From Pseudomonadota bacterium (lineage in GTDB: Bacteria; Pseudomonadota; Gammaproteobacteria; Enterobacterales; Enterobacteriaceae): 6,674 nucleotides of DNA. The notes beneath the pieces were generated by a model. The model was given only the letters and a program-made list of their open reading frames with translations, ran no database searches and was not told the origin of the DNA. Where the stretch lies: contig JAEYFY010000174.1 of assembly GCA_023454395.1 (NCBI GenBank), forward strand, positions 1 through 6,674, read 5' to 3'. Shown here in pieces: positions 5,668-6,674 of this stretch. Positions within the stretch are counted from its first letter, which is position 1; the number at the start of each line of letters is the position of its first letter. A program made the translations under genes and the position numbers.

Positions 5668-6627
5668 TCAAAAGATAGCAACTATCTTTTGTGCTTCACT
5701 GGCTTCATCTTCTGCTATGACTTCTGTTTTGGGTAACAATGTTTTTTCACAAAAGTCTTGCAACCAAGAAGAAAATTCTTCTTTTAACACCGAATTATAA
5801 AGCCCATATTCAACAAAGGCTTTCATATATCCTAGCTTATTACCACAGTCATGTGATTTACCCACTAAGGTATATGCTTCAGCGACTTCTTTTTTCAATA
5901 ATAAATCAATTGCATCTGTTAATTGAATTTCACCACCCACACCAGCAGGTAGACCATCTAATAATTCCCAGATAGCTTCAGAGAAAACATAACGGCCAAC
6001 AACAGAAAGGTTAGAAGGCGCATCTTCAGGATTTGGTTTTTCCACGATACGACGAATAGGCGCCCAATTACCTTGAGGACAGAAAACACCTTGGCAATCT
6101 ACAACACCATATTGTTGCACTTGGCTCATTGGCACAGGTTCAACCATAATTTGGCTACGTTCTGTTTTTTCAAAACGTTTTATCATTGCGGATAAATTAT
6201 CATGTTGAGGATCGCAATAATGTGCATTTAATAAAACATCAGGCAGTAAAACAATAAATGGATTATTGCCAATAACGGGACGAGCGCAGCAAATTGCATG
6301 ACCTAAACCTAAAGCATGCCCTTGGCGAATTTGGACAATTTTGACATTGTCAGGGCAAATTGAACGCACTTCTTCTAATAATTTATTTTTAATACGCTGT
6401 TCCAGCATATTTTCTAATTCAAAACTGGTATCAAAGTGATCCGCAATTGAATTTTTAGAAGAGTGAGTAACTAAAATAATTTCCTCAACGCCTGCCTGAG
6501 CACACTCTTCAACAATATATTGAATTAAAGGGCGATCAACAATAGGTAGCATTTCTTTAGGAATTGATTTCGTTGCAGGTAACATACGAGTACCTAATCC
6601 AGCAACAGGGATAACCGCTTTCATCAT
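5668..6627 (-). CDS. galU: UTP-glucose-1-phosphate uridylyltransferase (UDP-glucose pyrophosphorylase), GalU type
   Basis: GalU joins UTP and glucose-1-phosphate into UDP-glucose, the precursor for cellulose, LPS core sugars, capsule and osmoregulated glucans. The nucleotidyltransferase motifs are complete: GLGTR (10-14) and KEMLP (24-28), [11 protein letters not shown] (101-111), LPDV (128-131) with metal-ligand D130, VEKPN (195-199), GRYVF (211-215), [11 protein letters not shown] (231-241) and [12 protein letters not shown] (257-268). GLGTR and the intact lysine motifs distinguish it from GalF, which has GLGMH in E. coli. It lacks about eight N-terminal residues of E. coli GalU but has about 25 extra at the end, including an acidic stretch (AEDEASEAQ) and the ending KIVAIF. 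It precedes the GH8 gene, suggesting UDP-glucose supply for a polysaccharide. Enterics usually have a housekeeping galU elsewhere, so this may be a second copy; that cannot be judged from one window. Confidence 0.92.
   Translation of the reverse strand: MMKAVIPVAGLGTRMLPATKSIPKEMLPIVDRPLIQYIVEECAQAGVEEIILVTHSSKNSIADHFDTSFELENMLEQRIKNKLLEEVRSICPDNVKIVQIRQGHALGLGHAICCARPVIGNNPFIVLLPDVLLNAHYCDPQHDNLSAMIKRFEKTERSQIMVEPVPMSQVQQYGVVDCQGVFCPQGNWAPIRRIVEKPNPEDAPSNLSVVGRYVFSEAIWELLDGLPAGVGGEIQLTDAIDLLLKKEVAEAYTLVGKSHDCGNKLGYMKAFVEYGLYNSVLKEEFSSWLQDFCEKTLLPKTEVIAEDEASEAQKIVAIF
5670..5690 (-). repeat. Hairpin over the 3' end and stop codon of galU
   Basis: Perfect 9-bp arms, AAAAGATAG and CTATCTTTT, surround a 3-nt loop (5670-5678 and 5682-5690). 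The repeat covers the last codons (KIVAIF) and the first two bases of the UGA stop on the minus strand. TTTT within the downstream arm, then GAGTTTATA, makes a weak terminator possible, which would lower GH8 expression relative to galU. The stem is AT-rich, so it may have limited strength. Confidence 0.5.
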
Positions 6628-6634
6628 AATAAAA

Positions 6635-6640
6635 TCCTCT
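6635..6640 (-). promoter_or_regulatory. Ribosome binding site deciding the galU start
   Basis: AGAGGA on the minus strand ends 7 nt before the first of two adjacent ATG codons (6625-6627) and 10 nt before the second (6622-6624). The spacing favours the first, giving [10 protein letters not shown]. Confidence 0.7.
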
Positions 6641-6642
6641 AA

Positions 6643-6671
6643 TAGATATTTATCTAAAACTAATATTTAGT
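6643..6671. promoter_or_regulatory. Small palindromes in the galU leader
   Basis: TAGATA-TT-TATCTA (6643-6656) and ACTAA-TAT-TTAGT (6659-6671) sit one after the other immediately upstream of the galU ribosome binding site. They could be operators or -10-like sequence, but the region is so AT-rich that short palindromes occur easily, and the window ends at 6674 before any -35 can be assessed. Confidence 0.25.
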
Positions 6672-6674
6672 ATT

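Noticed and set aside
5739..5975. Open frame of 78 codons on the plus strand opposite galU
   Set aside because: Antisense to conserved GalU motifs; composition is that of an AT-rich shadow frame.
5668..6627. Possible GalF (the non-catalytic or regulatory GalU paralog) instead of GalU
   Set aside because: GLGTR is intact, the SQIMVEPV and YGVVDC segments follow GalU rather than GalF, and all catalytic motifs are present.

Overview
The window looks like chromosomal DNA from an AT-rich enteric gammaproteobacterium, most likely Morganellaceae (the Proteus/Providencia group). The SelA and SelB proteins are very close to the enterobacterial ones and overlap in the usual selAB arrangement. Base composition is low in GC (roughly high 30s percent by eye) and codon choice is evenly AT-rich in all genes, so nothing looks recently acquired. 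The species call is an inference.

Layout, left to right. (1) Plus strand: the last 28 codons of selA, overlapping by ATGA with a complete selB; together they make and deliver selenocysteine. A hairpin follows selB. (2) Plus strand: a complete 549-residue membrane protein with an N-terminal helical bundle and a C-terminal LtaS/OpgB-type sulfatase-fold domain that keeps the catalytic Thr and metal ligands. It probably transfers a phospho-alcohol headgroup in the periplasm; substrate unknown. (3) A strong symmetrical terminator shared by convergent genes. (4) Minus strand: a 142-residue tandem TOBE/Mop protein of the ModG type, expected to bind molybdate. (5) About 310 bp of very AT-rich non-coding DNA. 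It holds a close match to a ModE (molybdate repressor) operator, a second palindrome nearer the ModG-like gene, and the terminator of the next gene. (6) Minus strand: galU (a GalU-type UDP-glucose pyrophosphorylase with an unusual C-terminal tail), then a secreted family-8 glycosyl hydrolase. They are 73 bp apart, and that gap plus the galU stop region carries three consecutive inverted repeats.

How the genes fit together. Two themes are visible. SelA/SelB and the ModG-like protein both serve molybdenum-selenocysteine enzymes such as formate dehydrogenase, and the ModE-like site gives the second a plausible regulator. GalU makes UDP-glucose, and the GH8 enzyme trims beta-glucans such as cellulose, so this pair looks like the trailing part of an exopolysaccharide locus whose synthase, if present, lies beyond the right edge. 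The LtaS-like gene is the least explained. I see no mobile element, CRISPR array, tRNA or rRNA. I do not find a convincing wholly new multi-gene system; the best leads are the ModE-like operator, the orphan LtaS-like transferase and the GalU-GH8 pair.
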